DNA of 64,000 nt, taken from positions 1-64,000 of the forward strand of contig CAVWQV010000002.1 of NCBI GenBank assembly GCA_963757115.1. The letters are read 5' to 3'. The notes beneath the pieces were generated by a model. The model ran no database searches. It was not told where the DNA came from and saw nothing but the letters and a program-made list of their open reading frames with translations. Positions within the stretch are counted from its first letter, which is position 1. The number at the start of each line of letters is the position of its first letter. The DNA is from CAVWQV01 sp963757115 (GTDB lineage: Bacteria; Pseudomonadota; Alphaproteobacteria; Acetobacterales; Acetobacteraceae). Both the position numbers and the translations under genes were made by a program. Of this stretch, positions 11,100 through 21,123 are shown in pieces.

Positions 11100-11212
11100 G
11101 ATCTGACATGGCTGCCCGATGCGTCCGAAACCATCGCGAACGTCGCCCGCTCAGCGTGATGTTCTGTGACCTCATCGGCTCCACGGGCTCTCAGCCCGGC
11201 TCGATCCCGAGG
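11100..11212 (+). pseudogene. Fragment of a class III cyclase N-terminus (copy 4)
   Basis: On the plus strand, opposite to copy 1, the sequence ERRPLSVMFCDLIGST followed after a one-base shift by LSARLDPEA is the start of a class III cyclase catalytic domain. It breaks off at about 11212 where sequence of the next, antisense dehydrogenase begins. Nothing else of this copy is visible, so it marks a recombination or deletion scar. Confidence 0.65.
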
Positions 11213-11237
11213 CGGCAAACGAGTGGCGCCGCCGCTA

Positions 11238-11999
11238 TCAGAATTGCACCCCTTTCGTCAGCGCACCATCGACTACCAGATTCGTCCCGGTGATGAAGCT
11301 CGCTGCCGGGCTGGCGAGGAAAACGGCCCCGCGCGCCATTTCCTCCGGTCGTCCCATGCGGCCCGTCGGGTTCAGCGACATCGCCTGCGCGAACAGTTCC
11401 GGATTGCCTTGCTCGATTTTCTGCCATACACCGCCGGGGAAGTAGGTAGTGCCAGGTGATAGCGCGTTCACGCGGATACCCTTGGCTGCCAACTGGAAGG
11501 ACAGCCCTTTGGCGTAGTGAACGAGAGCGGCCTTGAAGACGCCTGTACGGCCCGGCCGCGAAATCGACCTCTCGCCCGGAGACGGACGAGATGACGACAA
11601 TGGACGCTGCGTCGGACTTCTCCAGAAACGGCATGGCGGCATTGACGGCCCGTACCGTGCCCATCAGATCGGTGTCGAATTCAGCCTTCCAGGACGCTTC
11701 GTCCTGGCCGATTGCAAGGGCAGAGACATTGGCGACGACGACATCAAGGCCGCCAAGCTCGGTTGCGGCGTCTGTGACCCAGGCGGTCAGCGCGGGTCCG
11801 TCCGCAACATCCAGCGCCCGGCCGGTTGCCCTGACGCCTTGGGTGCGCAACGCCCCGACAGTGGCTTCGATTTCGGCCGCGTTGCGGGCCAGATCGCGAC
11901 GTCAGTGCCCTCTGCCGCAAAATGTTCCGCAATGGCGCGGCCGATGCCTTTGGTTCCGCCGGTAACGAGGGCCTTCCTTCCAGCCAGTCCGAGATCCAT
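11238..11999 (-). pseudogene. Short-chain dehydrogenase/reductase, two frameshifts
   Basis: ATG 11999 follows a GAAAGG site. The start has the cofactor glycine motif (ALVTGGTKGIGRAIAEHF). After a shift near 11850 the Rossmann fold continues in another frame (ALTAWVTDAATELGGLDVVV, then VANVSALAIG, then IVVISSVSGREVDF). After another shift near 11560 it ends with the YxxxK-like segment (VHYAKGLSFQLAAKGIRVNA), LSPGTTYFPGGVW and a normal C-terminus with VDGALTKGVQF, stop at 11238. Total about 253 residues, normal for a classical SDR. The substrate cannot be inferred. The gene is opposite to a cyclase fragment whose sequence ends within 30 bases of its stop codon. Confidence 0.75.
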
Positions 12000-12469
12000 G
12001 ATTGTTGCCTTTCTTGTGTTCCGTCAGGAAGCCGGTGCGAGGTACTTTTTCGGAATCCGGTGCGGCAGTATATTTCGGGTCAACGAAGTTGTCGAGCCGG
12101 ACCTTTCCGCACTGGCTCAGCATCATACGGCCGTGCCAGCCGCATTCTGCCTCCATCACAAGACCAGCTCGCTCGTATTGTGGCAGCCCCAGGCGCTCGG
12201 CGAGGATGCCCGTATCACGAAAGCTCCCTTTCAACGAGAAAGCTAAGGGTAATCTGGGCTTCGGGTGGCGGCGTCGTTAGCCATATCGACATTGTTAATG
12301 GGTCCCCAGCATCACTTGAAAGGGAGTTTTGATCGCGCAATAACAATTCCGCCGCTGCAGTAGCTCCAGGTTCCGCCTGGTTCGGTTGGCGTAACCGCCC
12401 AGAACGCCGCTCGGGGTGTTCGCCGCACCGAGCAGGACTGGCAAGCTGCGGCTGTCGTGCGCGGCGCAA
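12000..12469. other. No gene recognised
   Basis: Between the SDR start and an IS5 remnant I see no coherent coding sequence. Short frames lack domains. Confidence 0.4.
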
Positions 12470-12620
12470 CACCGAGGATCTTGAATATGAGCACGGCGTC
12501 GTAAGGCGGTCGGCCGCCCTTCGCCCCCTCCCAACGCACCAGCGCCGCATCCAGCACCGGGCGGAAGACCTCGAAGTCGACCACCGATGCTAACCGCTGT
12601 AGCAGATGGCCGGCTGCTGA
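12470..12620 (-). pseudogene. IS5-family transposase N-terminal remnant
   Basis: The minus strand encodes VVDFEVFRPVLDAALVR and KGGRPPYDAVLIFKILG, the conserved N-terminus of IS5/IS1182-type DDE transposases. It breaks immediately afterwards; no catalytic domain and no terminal repeats are visible. The following frame to 12312 has no IS5 similarity. Confidence 0.7.
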
Positions 12621-12995
12621 CTACGCCCCATAGCGGTCGTCGATGTCGAACAACCCTCGCTGACCGGACATCCCCGCCTCCCCGCATCGAAGACGCTCAG
12701 CGAAATCATCTCCGTCGTGATCGTACTGGTATTTCGAACTATCCCGCTGTTTTTGGCGGAGGACGTTGCTGGCGCGACCGCGGCGGTTGCGGTTGCCGGA
12801 ATGTTTGGCGCTGGAGTGAGGAAAGCCTCCGGAACAACGGCGCAGTGCCGCCGGTTCGCTTGAATGCGTCTTGGATGAGCGACGGTGTGATCGTCCAGGC
12901 TGCCGCTGGCTGATAGCGGACGTCTGGCAGGTGCGGCCATTGGTCCCAAGCGGCTGAAAGAATGCCTCGCCTGTCGTATTGGTGGGGCCGCTCGG

Positions 12996-13271
12996 CTAAT
13001 ACGTGCCGAGTACCCTTCGCTGTCGGGGAATTCGGCGAATTTCGGGGATGACCGGGGGTGGCTCCTCGACCGACGGCTCGGGCGCGCGTATCTTCATGGC
13101 GTTCTTGGCCGCATGCTCGGCCCACGCAGGGCGACCTGAGGAACCGAGCGGCATATCGTCGGCGTCGGCGGTTGTCGGACCGACCAGCAGCCAGGAAACG
13201 GCAAAGAGCATGCGTGCGCCGCTAGCCAGGAACTCCGAGCATGTCTTGCGCGCCTGCAAATCATTGGACAT
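12996..13271 (-). CDS. Small protein with N-terminal hydrophobic segment, unknown
   Basis: An uninterrupted frame of 91 residues from ATG 13271. Residues about 18-35 form a hydrophobic stretch (ARMLFAVSWLLVGPTTADA) that could be a signal peptide with cleavage after ADA. The rest is hydrophilic and Pro-rich (EPSVEEPPPVIPEI), ending in basic residues. There is no strong ribosome site, no recognisable family and no coding neighbours. The call rests on the signal-like segment alone. Confidence 0.3.
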   Translation of the reverse strand: MSNDLQARKTCSEFLASGARMLFAVSWLLVGPTTADADDMPLGSSGRPAWAEHAAKNAMKIRAPEPSVEEPPPVIPEIRRIPRQRRVLGTY

Positions 13272-13883
13272 CGTCTTGCCCAGTGCGCTCACGATAGGGT
13301 GTCCAAAACACCCGTCCTTGCCACTCCGTTCTGCAGCGGATCGCGCGGCTGAAAGAAGGTTCGGCTCTTCTCCTGCTCGCATCGAACGTCTCCGTTTCGG
13401 CTCGAGAATAGGGCGGCGCTAAAGCACGCAACGGGACTTGATAAACTCCGTCACGATATGCATGAGCAGCACTCTCGAGCCGCCGAGAGTTTGCTCGAAC
13501 GAGGGTCAGCAAGGCTTACACAGACGATGACATGGATTATCGATCCCCGAGTGTGATGAACATCACAGTGGACCTGGGCGCTTCCCCACGGGATGCTGGT
13601 CTCGCGAGTCTCTCCGGAGTGACTCTATCCCAAACTTGGACCGCTTTGATGCGAGTGCCAGCGTTTCACGGAACCTTGGCGAGCTGCCGAGGCGGATCAT
13701 TCAAGGATGAATGAGTTGCTCGTCCTCGGTTTCGTTGCACGAAAGAAGACACTCGGCGAAGGCTGGACAGGGCGCGTTTTTCTCAGCCGGATTGAGGGGT
13801 GACGCCACGACAGCGGACGCCGTGGCGGATGGGATCACTGTCGCGCAATCCGCGAGCACGCGACCTAACGCACGCTGTCACCG
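13272..13883. other. No gene recognised
   Basis: About 0.6 kb of lower GC content with no recognisable gene or RNA on either strand. Confidence 0.4.
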
Positions 13884-14501
13884 TCAGTTTGTCATTGGCT
13901 GCTGCGGAATGCTACAAGCATTCATTGCGCTCCACAACGCTGATGTTGATCCATCCAGATCGAATGCACCCAAAAGCGGTGGTCCCAACTCTTGAATATG
14001 GATCAGGGCCGATGTGTGCGTCGTGAGTTCACGCGCAAACTTCTCCGAGTCAGGTGGTGACGCCATATCGCTGCCGATGGTGGTCCAGCTCTCGACATGC
14101 GGAGATTGCTCATCAAATGCGACACGAACCCGCACCCTATCTTTATCGTTCGAAGCCAAATTGCGGGCCATTTCTGGCGCATACAGATACACCTCGAAAG
14201 TCTCGCCTTCCTTGCATTGAGCGTTCAAGGTGAATGCCCCTTTGTCACCTCGATCCGCGGCGTTGGCGGCGATCACTGACGATCCCCGACCGGGATAACT
14301 GGCGCTGACGACAACCCAAGATCCAACCTTCCCGACCTCAGGTTGCGGTGCTCCGGGCGGCTCCAACGATGAGGCGGATTGCCCGGTAAATGCCGTCTGG
14401 CGGCATGCGGTCGGGAGCAAGCCGCCCAAAACTAAGCAACAACAGACAGCCAGGCGTCTAGCGCCAAAAGCGAAAACCCTGAAGCGAAGCTTTGTGATCA
14501 T
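13884..14501 (-). CDS. Putative lipoprotein, unknown family
   Basis: A protein of 205 residues starting at ATG 14501. The N-terminus has basic residues, a hydrophobic core and a lipobox-like end (CCCLVLGGLLPTAC), with the lipidated Cys at about residue 33, so the product should be exported and anchored in a membrane. The mature part is mixed alpha/beta without a family I recognise (VGSWVVVSASYPGRGSSVIA; FEVYLYAPEMARNLAS). It begins 15 bases after the stop of the chimeric RND gene on the same strand, so both were probably cotranscribed. The RND pump itself is broken, which leaves the role of this protein open. Confidence 0.55.
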   Translation of the reverse strand: MITKLRFRVFAFGARRLAVCCCLVLGGLLPTACRQTAFTGQSASSLEPPGAPQPEVGKVGSWVVVSASYPGRGSSVIAANAADRGDKGAFTLNAQCKEGETFEVYLYAPEMARNLASNDKDRVRVRVAFDEQSPHVESWTTIGSDMASPPDSEKFARELTTHTSALIHIQELGPPLLGAFDLDGSTSALWSAMNACSIPQQPMTN

Positions 14502-14516
14502 CGCTGTGCCCCCTAA

Positions 14517-17148
14517 TCAAGCCTCGACGACCGACAATTGGCTGGCTATTTGTCTTGAGATCTGATGAAGGTTCTCAATCCTATCATTTTCCATAGGTAT
14601 CGACCCCGACGCTTGATCAAGGGCGCGGGCGACTCCTCGCATAGCGAGGGATGCCATCGGGAGATTACTCGACGATAAAAAGCTTAGCGCGACAGTGAGG
14701 TAGTCATCCGCAAGATCAAGCAAGTTTACCGGGTGCACCGCACGGATCAGGCACTCACCTAACAGCTTTTGGGCAACCACCATAATTCGCTCAGGAGACG
14801 ACTGTTCTTGCAAACCACTGAGAGCGTCTTTCAAGCGAGCCGTCCGCAAAAACTTTCCCCCCCTCGCTACTGTCTGTTGAGCAAGCCCGAGCTCCTGGGC
14901 CAAAGCACGATCGACGTCGACAGTGAGCGCCGGCGCATCGGGAACCTGGTAGACGTGGGAGTCGACGATGCCCGGTTCACGGCTAAAATCCCGTGCTAAG
15001 CGCAGAGCAAATGCATAAGCTTCGTCACTCTGCGGTCCCGAAACGCGAATATCGATCGGAGCTTGGCGCCCGAAATTGAGGACCTGATTGACGATGTCGG
15101 CTGGTTGGAAAAAGAATTGCAGGTTCGGGAAGCGCCGCGGCAGCTCGTGGCGCAGGCGTTCGATATGCTGGGGGGTGGGGGTGTGCTTCGGCGCGAGCGA
15201 AACTAGGATCTCCCCATCCATGGTGCCTATCGTGGCGGCGTCGCTGAGGCCAGTATTGGTCGCGCTATAAGGCAATCCAATGTTGTCGAGGAGAACCCCT
15301 ATCTGCTCGTCTCCTACAATCTCCCGAATGGCGCGCTCGACGCTCGCGAAATAACGCTGGGTATCCTCAATCCGAGTGGCCGGAGGCGCGCGCACGTGCA
15401 AGCGCATCTGTCCGGCATCGACTTGAGGGAAGAAGTCCATTCCGAGCGCTGGAAAAAGCAGGAATGACGCGCCGATCAGCGCGACGAAAAAGGCGCAAGT
15501 TGGGATAGGGCGATACACTGTCCAGGCTAGCGTGTTCCGATAGATCTCACGGAATCGCTCGAATCTGCGTTCAAAACCGCGATGAAGGTACGCTAGCGGG
15601 CTGAGCCGTTCACGCCCGTACCATCTTCTCGCCCGAGGCGCGGCGTTGCGGTCATGGTCCAACCCGAGTTGGGAGCGCATGAGGTACTTAAACAGCACCG
15701 GAACGAGCGTGAACGACAGGACCGAGACTGGCGGATAGCGCGATAATCACTGAAAGTGAAAGGGGGGAAAACAGGTATTTGGCCGTGCCAGTCAACAGGA
15801 ATACTGGCACGAAGACCACGCCGATGGATAGGGTCGCGAGGAATGTGGGCGCGCCGACCTCGCCCGCACCGGTTAGGATGGCCCGTTCAAGTGGTTCGCC
15901 CAGGCCGATATGGCGCTCGATGTTCTCAATCACAACGGTGGCATTGTCGACCAGTATGCCAACCGCCAGGGCAAAGCCGCCTAGGGTCATGGTGTTGAGC
16001 GACTGGCCGCCGAGGTAGAGTCCTATGGTCGCAATCAGGATCGAGAGCGGGATCGAGGCGACGATGATCAGTGTCAGGCGCCAGTTACCGAGGAACAGAA
16101 GGATCATCAGTGCGGTCAGTCCAGCCGCCATGGCGCCGCCGATCAGGACGCTGTTTAGAGCTGCCTTGACGAAGATCGACTGATCGAAAATCGGCGTGAG
16201 CGCGACATTGGACGGGATGCGTTTTCGGATATCTGTCAAGGCATCCTTGACACCATTAATCACGGCCAGAGTCGAAACCCCGGAAGACTTGCGGATGACG
16301 ATCAGCACTGCCGGTAGTCCGTTCCGCGTCACCGCATTGGTTTGGATCTGGTAGCCATCGTGCACGTTGGCAACGTCGCGCATATAAACCGTCTTGCCAT
16401 TGACGGTTCTAACCGGGAACTCGTTGATACTGGAAATAGCGTCGGCACTGTTGTTCATTGAAACTAGGTAGTCCTTGCCGCCGATCTTTGTATCGCCCGA
16501 GGGCAGAATGACGTTCTGGCGCAAGAGGGCATCGGCCACATCTGCCGGCGTCAGGCCACGCGCTTGCAATCCCTGCGCATCCAGGTCCGCCATGATAACT
16601 CGCGGTTTTCCTCCATATGGCGAAGTCACAGAGGCCCCGCGTACGACCGCAAGATCGGGGCGAATGAAGTTCTGGGCAATGTCGTTCAGTGCGGTGTCGG
16701 ACTGTGAATTGCTGGACACTGCTACCTGGATGATCGGAACGTCAGTAGCGCTGTAGGGTAATATTGCCGGTGGAATGATGTTACGAGGCATGTACTTCAT
16801 TGCTTCCAGCGCACTGCTGGAGAGCTCTGAAACCGCCCGGCTTACGTTGGCCCCCTCGTGCAGGAAGACCCTGACGACGCCCACCCCGGTGTAGCTGGTC
16901 GCCTCTATTCGCGCGACGTCATCGACCTCCTGCGCTACTTGCCGCTGGAAAAGAGTAAGAACGCGATTCTGAATCTCCGGGGCACTCATGCCTCCGTAGG
17001 CCCAGACGACGGCCACTACCGGGATATTGATTTCGGGGAAAATATCCATCGCCATGCGCTGGACCGCGCCCAGCGCCAGCAAAACGATTAGCAGTATCGT
17101 AGCCAGGATCGTATACGGCTTCTTGAGCGCAAAGGCCGCGAAGAACAT
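14517..17148 (-). pseudogene. RND efflux transporter (AcrB/HAE1 type), frameshifted and with foreign C-terminus
   Basis: The first 480 residues from ATG 17148 are a typical RND inner-membrane pump: TM1 (PYTILATILLIVLLALGAV), porter sequence, and the TM2-TM6 bundle with GGFALAVGILVDNATVVIEN. An extra G near 15724 shifts the frame; the other frame continues LSFTLVPVLFKYLMR, then TM7 and the second porter loop (GMDFFPQVDAGQMRLHV). At about 14868, after LAQELGLAQQTVA, RND similarity stops. The last about 115 residues (LSGLQEQSSPERIMVVAQKL onward) belong to no RND protein. TM8-TM12 are missing, so the pump cannot work. No membrane-fusion-protein gene is adjacent. A lipoprotein follows after 15 bases. 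Confidence 0.8.
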
Positions 17149-17549
17149 CAGAGGGCCTCGTACACCGCCGGCAGACCTAGGTAATCAAGGCCGAAGGCTT
17201 GGGAGTTCAGGACCTAGGAACGTCTGCTGAGATCGGCTAATTGCCTTTGATAGGGTACAACGGTTCTCCTCCCTCCCCAGGGTATGTGACAGATATATTG
17301 CATACCGATGACAGGCAGGCTAGCCCGCTCCGCCTCCGGCACATGCAAGCCGAGCCGCAGCACCATGATCGTCTCTTCGGACCGGTCGGCCGGTTGAAGG
17401 TGACGGCGGAACCTACAACGCCAGAGGCGCGCGGGCCGCCGCGAGCCAGCGGGCGACGAGAGAGTTCTGCGATGATGGCTCTCGCGCCATGGAGATGGAA
17501 CTTGATCGAAGGCGGGGACACCGGCATCAGCTCGCTCCATCTCGGCAAG
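17149..17549. other. No gene recognised
   Basis: Spacer between the RND start and the MFS remnant; no domain is recognisable in any frame. Confidence 0.4.
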
Positions 17550-18250
17550 CTGCGCGACTGAAGGCGTAAATGATGCGTGGCCTCGGCGGCACTCGATGCG
17601 CTCGGACGCGACTGATGGCCAGCGCGCCGACTCCGGTTGCTGCGGTCGCCCAATGAGCGCCGACATAGTCACCGAGCACGCCATACAATACGGGGGAGAT
17701 TGCTCCCGATCCGATTGTGCCTGTGTAGAACAGGGCAAGGGCGCGTTCCGCCCGGTCCGCCGGGGCTAATTCGGTCACGGTCCGGTAGAGCACGGAGGAC
17801 GTGACATTCAGCATCAGGCCCAACACTGGAAGTAGCACGAACAAGGGAACAGCGGCAGCACCAGCACACCGAAGATGCACACCGCCGTTCCCCCTTCCGT
17901 TGCCAGCACGGTCAGGAGGACGCCGGCGAGCAGGAATGGCAGGAAGGTCAGCAACCCCATTCTCACCCCGGTATCCAGCACGCCGATCGCGAACAGAAGC
18001 CAAAAACCGCCGCAGCCGCGACTACGCTGCACGCGGGAGGGCTCGCGAGGCTCGGCCCCGGCAGTCCGCGGCATGAGCAGGAGGACCGCGGCCGCGACGA
18101 CCGCGCCGAGCATCGCGAGCAACCAGAGCGCGCCCCGCCATGGCGTCAGGGTCAGCAGAAGCGAGGTCAGCGCCGGGATCGCCGCCTTACCGAGATCGCC
18201 GGTGAAGTTGTAGGTCCCGAGTGGCCCCCGCGACGAGGCGCCCTAGGCGC
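17550..18250 (-). pseudogene. MFS transporter remnant
   Basis: Minus-strand patches in two frames read as transmembrane segments of a major-facilitator protein: LTSLLLTLTPWRGALWLLA (about 18170-18110), AMLGAVVAAAVLLLMPRTAG, WLLFAIGVLDTGVRMGLLTF, LPFLLAGVLLTVLATEGGTA, then after a shift near 17850 VPLFVLLPVLGLMLNVTSS and LYRTVTELAPADRAERALAL. The sequence RALALFYTGTIGSGAISPVL followed by GVLGDYVG is typical of MFS TM10-TM11. Only about half a transporter is present, with no start. The substrate is unknown. Confidence 0.65.
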
Positions 18251-18552
18251 GGGACACCGCGCCCGACGCGATCGGATGCTCCGTGCTCGATCCGACCCCC
18301 GGCGGCCTTCCCCGGCGTTACGTTGCCCACACGCGGCTACCATGCCTATTTGCTCGACGCGCGAACAGGTGATCTCTCTGCATCGCCCTCCAGTGGCTGG
18401 AGAACATTGGGAAGATGGGCTTTCTGGGAGCGCCGGACGCATAGATATCCTGCCATTTTGGGCCATGCACCTGGTCGAGAACGCCATCAGCTGCGTTCTG
18501 TGAATTGCAATGGGGCCAGCGAATACAACGCAAGTTTGGAGACGAAATCTGG
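18251..18552. other. No gene recognised
   Basis: No coherent coding sequence; upstream region of the NUDIX gene. Confidence 0.35.
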
Positions 18553-19065
18553 ATGTCCCGTAAGCCGAGGCACAAAGGAAAGCTCGGCCGGCAATGTGCG
18601 GCGCTGCCGATGAAGGAAGAAGGCGACGAAACGCTCGTCCTGCTCGTAACAAGCCGGGAGACCGGACGCTGGGTGCTGCCAAAAGGTTGGGCGGAGAAGC
18701 GGCTTGCTGGCGGAGAGCTGGCAGCCAGGGAGGCCTTTGAGGAGGCGGGCATTGAGGGACAGGTGACCGGGGACCCGATCGGCTCCTACACTTATGTGAA
18801 ACGGCTCCCACGGGAGAAAACAATTGAATGTACCGTCGATGTCTACCCGATGTGGGTGACGCGACTGCTGGATAGGTGGCCGGAGGCCAAACAGCGTCGC
18901 CGCGAGTGGTTCACGCTCGCCCAGGCAGCCTTGCATGTCGAGGAAGGGGAGCTGGTGACGATGCTTCTCCAACTCGCGGCCCCATCTCGGGACGTCCTCC
19001 CGGAAAGCGCTGTCAGCGGCGACGGGGCGGGGTCCCACGGAGCGAAGCTCGCGGTAAGCGTATAG
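18553..19065 (+). CDS. NUDIX hydrolase
   Basis: A protein of 170 residues. I chose ATG 18553 because GGAG lies 12-15 bases upstream; an in-frame ATG at 18505 has no such site. The Nudix box is complete: GGELAAREAFEEAGIEG supplies the conserved Gly, REAxEE and Gly around residues 55-72, so Mg-dependent hydrolysis of a nucleoside diphosphate linked to another moiety is expected. The flanking sequence (RWVLPKGWAEKRLAGGELA; YPMWVTRLLDRWPEAKQRRR) resembles the diphosphoinositol/diadenosine polyphosphate hydrolase subgroup common in Alphaproteobacteria. The last 25 residues are loosely structured. The gene is intact and stands alone between decayed sequences. Confidence 0.85.
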   Translation: MSRKPRHKGKLGRQCAALPMKEEGDETLVLLVTSRETGRWVLPKGWAEKRLAGGELAAREAFEEAGIEGQVTGDPIGSYTYVKRLPREKTIECTVDVYPMWVTRLLDRWPEAKQRRREWFTLAQAALHVEEGELVTMLLQLAAPSRDVLPESAVSGDGAGSHGAKLAVSV

Positions 19066-19649
19066 CCGGGCATGTTCAACCGACTGTTCCGCGCCCTAAT
19101 GCCGCGTGACGAGCGCTTCACCGAGCGCTTCACGGGCACTCGCGATTAGTTGCGCCGGCCGCTTGCTCGCGGTGTTCACGAGCCAAGTCGAGAACACCGT
19201 GGCGCTGGTGAACTCGGCAGTCATTCCCGTTGGAAGGTTTTCGGCTTCGGCAATTTCCTTCGACGGCGGTGGTGGCGGGGTGCAAGCGTTCCGGCTGCCG
19301 GAGTGACAGCGGAAAGGCTGCTGATGCCTTTCGCGGGAAGAGAGGAGGCAAGCGCGCAAACGGTAGGCCTCAGCGCGTCTGTGCCAACGCTGGAATCCCG
19401 CTGATCCAGTGTGATAGATGCTGCACAGCATTAGAGCTGGCCAAAAAACAAGTTGAGTCCCCGAGGTTGGACATGGTTAACGCTTGCAGTGAGGCGGTTT
19501 GCTGTGCGGGCCAGTGACGCGGAACCCGGCCCGTCAAAAGCTCACGCTGCGCGAACCCAGCTCGACGTCAGGAACGCCGCAAGGCCTTACCTAAGGCCCA
19601 GTTGGACCATCGTCTATGCGGGAACACTGGCAAAATCGGGAGGACATCA
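19066..19649. other. No gene recognised
   Basis: About 0.6 kb of spacer without a recognisable gene. Confidence 0.4.
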
Positions 19650-20201
19650 ATGTTCGACATAGACCGCTTCGCTGCCGACTGCCGTGCCGCTCTGGCGGAA
19701 GGCGGGAGCGGGGCCATCCGAGAGGTGGTTCGTCGCGCCGTTTCCGAACCAGAGGAAATTCGTCGATCTCTGGGTGAACCTGCGGATGCCTTCGCTGACG
19801 TTTTGGTCCGTTCGCAGGACTTGACCATCCTCAACCTCGCGTGGGGTGCCCGCCAATGGACCCTGCCGCACAACCACAATCTCCGTGCTGTGATCGGCAT
19901 GTACGGCGGCGGCGAGGACAACATCTTCTGGCGTCGCCTGCCCGAGGACGCGAAAGGGAAAGTCGAGGCGGCGGGCGCGCAGTCGCTTCGCCAAGGAGAC
20001 GTGGCGGTACTGGGCCGCGACATCATCCATTCCGTCACCAATCCATTGGACAAGCTTTCGACGGCGCTGCACGTCTACGATGGCGATTTGATCGGAGCGG
20101 CGGGGAGAAGCTGTTGGGACGCGCAGGCGCTGACGGAGAGCCCTTACGACGGCGAGGCGGTTTCACCCATGTTCGGTCAGGCCCTCCTGCACCGGCGATA
20201 A
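19650..20201 (+). CDS. Cupin protein, cysteine-dioxygenase-like
   Basis: A protein of 183 residues from ATG 19650, preceded by GGGAGGA at good spacing. It has an all-alpha N-terminus followed by a double-stranded beta-helix. The motif LPHNHNLRAVIGMYGGGEDN carries the two His of the first cupin motif, and ISHSV-like DIIHSVTNPLDKLSTALHVY carries the second-motif His, so it should bind a metal (usually Fe). The pattern resembles predicted metal-dependent enzymes related to cysteine dioxygenase. The substrate is not known. The gene is intact, monocistronic and flanked by spacers. Confidence 0.75.
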   Translation: MFDIDRFAADCRAALAEGGSGAIREVVRRAVSEPEEIRRSLGEPADAFADVLVRSQDLTILNLAWGARQWTLPHNHNLRAVIGMYGGGEDNIFWRRLPEDAKGKVEAAGAQSLRQGDVAVLGRDIIHSVTNPLDKLSTALHVYDGDLIGAAGRSCWDAQALTESPYDGEAVSPMFGQALLHRR

Positions 20202-20350
20202 GGGCCGGCTGGAGGGCGTGCACCTCCGCCACCGTCCCGGGCCGGGATTACCCGGGCAGAGAGATTCCGCGGGTCAGACAAGTTTCACTCCGCTCTTTCG
20301 GGCGACGTCATAGGCCCGCTGCCGGAGGTGTGGTAGGGTAAGCCGTCATA

Positions 20351-20950
20351 TTACAGAAGATCTCCGGACTTAACAGTTTCTACCTGCTGGCCGTAACGGC
20401 TGCTGTACACTTGCAACATGGCATCATGCGTCTCGTCAGCTGAGCTGCAAATTCCATCAACCACCAGCACAACGCGATACCCGTGATCGATGCCGCCCAA
20501 CACAGTTGCCAGGACGCACACGTCCGTTTCTCCCCCTGTCACGATGAGGGTGTCAGCCCGCCGTCGCTCCAAGCTGCGCTGCAATGATCCATCCAGCCAC
20601 GGTGAGTAAACCCGTTTGTCGATCAGCTCGGCCGGCGGGACTAGCTCGGCAAGCTCGGGGAGTAACTGAACCCGATCGGGCCCAAGCTGTTCCAAGGTCA
20701 TCGAGGCCCAGCGCTCGTAGTAGTTTTTCCACCTGCCCACGCTCTCGCCCGGTCGCTCGGCTGGGATAAAGCGTGTGAAGATTGTGCGGTCAGGAATCCG
20801 AGAAGCAAGCTGCTGAACAACTGGCCGGACTCGTTCCATCCACGGCGTGTGCCAGTCCGTGTCCTCAGCGAACATGCGTTGCATATCGACGCATACATGA
20901 ACGGTACCTGTTTTGGACAACAGATCCGCCGTGCCGAAATCATCGTGCAT
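20351..20950 (-). CDS. Isochorismatase-family cysteine hydrolase
   Basis: A protein of 199 residues; ATG 20950 is preceded by GGGGAG, while the open frame reaches further upstream without a site. The three catalytic positions of the family are present: Asp in HVCVDMQRMF, Lys in LIDKRVYSPW and Cys in GGETDVCVLATVLG. The length fits the family. Members hydrolyse isochorismate, nicotinamide, N-carbamoyl compounds or related amides; none of these can be chosen from sequence. The gene is convergent with the upstream cupin gene, 150 bases apart, and looks intact. Confidence 0.85.
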   Translation of the reverse strand: MHDDFGTADLLSKTGTVHVCVDMQRMFAEDTDWHTPWMERVRPVVQQLASRIPDRTIFTRFIPAERPGESVGRWKNYYERWASMTLEQLGPDRVQLLPELAELVPPAELIDKRVYSPWLDGSLQRSLERRRADTLIVTGGETDVCVLATVLGGIDHGYRVVLVVDGICSSADETHDAMLQVYSSRYGQQVETVKSGDLL

Positions 20951-21123
20951 TGAATGAGTTCTCCCCTCGACCGCCAGCCTGCAACGCGGTGATTCTGCGT
21001 TCGATGTGCACCGCCCTGGAAGAGAGAGATCCCCGCAAATTGGCAGCCCAGCGCACACGCATTCGCTCGTGATTACTCTCGTGTTTGCGCGCGGCCAAGA
21101 TGCTCAGGAGATCACACGCGTTG

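Noticed and set aside
12312..12687. Longer IS5-like gene
   Set aside because: Only the first 50 residues resemble IS5; the following frame is unrelated and no ends were found.
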